This document shows, piece by piece, positions 40,530 through 41,103 of a stretch of DNA of 41,103 bases. A model generated the notes under the pieces. That model was not told where the DNA came from and did not search any database. It was given only the letters and a program-made list of their open reading frames with translations. The position numbers were made by a program, and so were the translations under genes. Position 1 is the first letter of the stretch; the number at the start of each line of letters is the position of its first letter. The DNA lies in NCBI GenBank assembly GCA_023133295.1, contig JAGLWT010000120.1, forward strand, positions 1 to 41,103, in the 5' to 3' direction. This DNA comes from a bacterium (GTDB lineage Bacteria; AUK180).

Positions 40530-41103
40530 GAAATTCCTTACGGGATTTCCCTATGGTGCTCTAATTCATACATTTGAGTATAGAAGCTAGTCGGAGAATG
40601 GGGAAAAGAAACACACCCGTAACCGGAAAATCAATATTTCGTTTAACCCATTACTTATTCTGTTACAATCATATCACGCCGCACCCCAAACAAGATATGG
40701 GACATGTCGTACGCCGCAGGCGTTCGTCTGTCCCGATGTAAAAGTACCAAGCGAAGAGTTGAAAATTGTGAAACAATTGTACACTCTACGCCCCGTTAGA
40801 ATCAAGTGCTAGCGTTATCCTCAATCCCTGTCTCTACGAATATTTCTGACTATTTCCTTCTTATTCCTTACCCACTTGTGCTCTTGTCACTTGTGCTCTA
40901 CGAAGCGTAACCTTTGAACTTTTGAACAATCTTCTCCACACCACACATCTTCGAATGTTATTAATATTTCTGTGTCATCCTGAGCTTTTCGGCGAAGGAT
41001 CCATCTCGTATTTACTTCTTGCGTTTCCCCTCACTTTTCACTATTCATTGTCCATTATCAATTTCTCTTATTACCCTCTGCACCAACCTCCAACCTCTAG
41101 CCT
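40530..41103. repeat. Repeat island III
   Basis: No gene is visible. The stretch has a block 40600-40641 that matches 10949-10988 in inverted orientation. A block at 40691-40775 matches 10654-10710 plus 10878-10899, also inverted. An octamer composite (40872-40929), a C-G hairpin repeat (40973-41006) and a short heptamer-like tract (41043-41065) are in the same orientation as in islands I and II. The window ends inside it. Confidence 0.8.
40973..41006 (+). repeat. Hairpin repeat, C-G subtype
   Basis: TGTCATCCTGAGC, loop TTTTCG, GCGAAGGATCC. One loop base differs from 31981-32014, and the paired core is identical. Confidence 0.8.

Overview
This is a window from the genome of an uncultivated-looking Gram-negative bacterium. 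Four secreted proteins end in a YPNP-type C-terminal module resembling type IX secretion (T9SS) sorting domains. Two proteins carry PorV/PorQ-like outer-membrane barrel domains, and there are OmpA, SPOR and DUF11 domains and NPLDP-type lipoproteins. Together these point to the Fibrobacteres-Chlorobi-Bacteroidetes (FCB) group or a related candidate phylum. I cannot name the phylum. All genes read well with the standard code.

Layout. (1) 84-8791, minus strand: a perfect-consensus sigma70-type promoter (8810-8838) reads into tRNA-His, tRNA-Lys and tRNA-Leu, then into tig-clpP-clpX-lon, a SpoU/TrmH RNA methyltransferase, a TatD nuclease and a secreted GH18 protein. Spacing is a few bases or overlapping, except for 35 nt before the GH18 gene. 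(2) 8879-9877, plus strand: tRNA-Met and a coiled-coil zinc-ribbon protein. (3) 9878-11067: a 1.2 kb gene-free repeat island. (4) 11089-22007, minus: an operon for a small exported protein, a beta-helix lipoprotein, a 2874-residue repetitive surface protein and a SixA-type phosphatase. (5) 22042-27487, minus: rpe, a lamin-tail T9SS cargo, a PorV-OmpA-SPOR fusion, a TPR-like exported protein and threonine synthase. (6) 27688-31457, plus: two tandem DUF3857 proteins, one with an intact and one with a broken transglutaminase active site. (7) 31458-32165: a second repeat island holding a small GIY-YIG nuclease gene. (8) 32166-40470, minus: a large secreted FnIII protein, a PorV-CsgG fusion, a PocR/GAF/degenerate HD-GYP regulator, a membrane-anchored WecG/TagA/CpsF glycosyltransferase and endonuclease III. 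(9) 40530-41103: a third repeat island.

How the parts fit. Region 1 is a proteostasis operon (ribosome-bound chaperone plus the ClpXP and Lon proteases) coupled to tRNA supply. Regions 4, 5 and 8 build the cell envelope: exported adhesin-like proteins, outer-membrane barrels tied to peptidoglycan-binding domains, and polysaccharide synthesis.

The most unusual signal is in the repeat islands. Six copies of a roughly 33-38 bp hairpin repeat (TGTCATnCTGA...GAAGnATCC) show compensatory changes at the variable stem position (C-G, A-T and T-A) around a constant tandem G.A core. Two copies in inverted orientation sit directly against the ends of the GIY-YIG gene, like terminal inverted repeats. I propose this as a candidate GIY-YIG-driven, REP-like mobile system.
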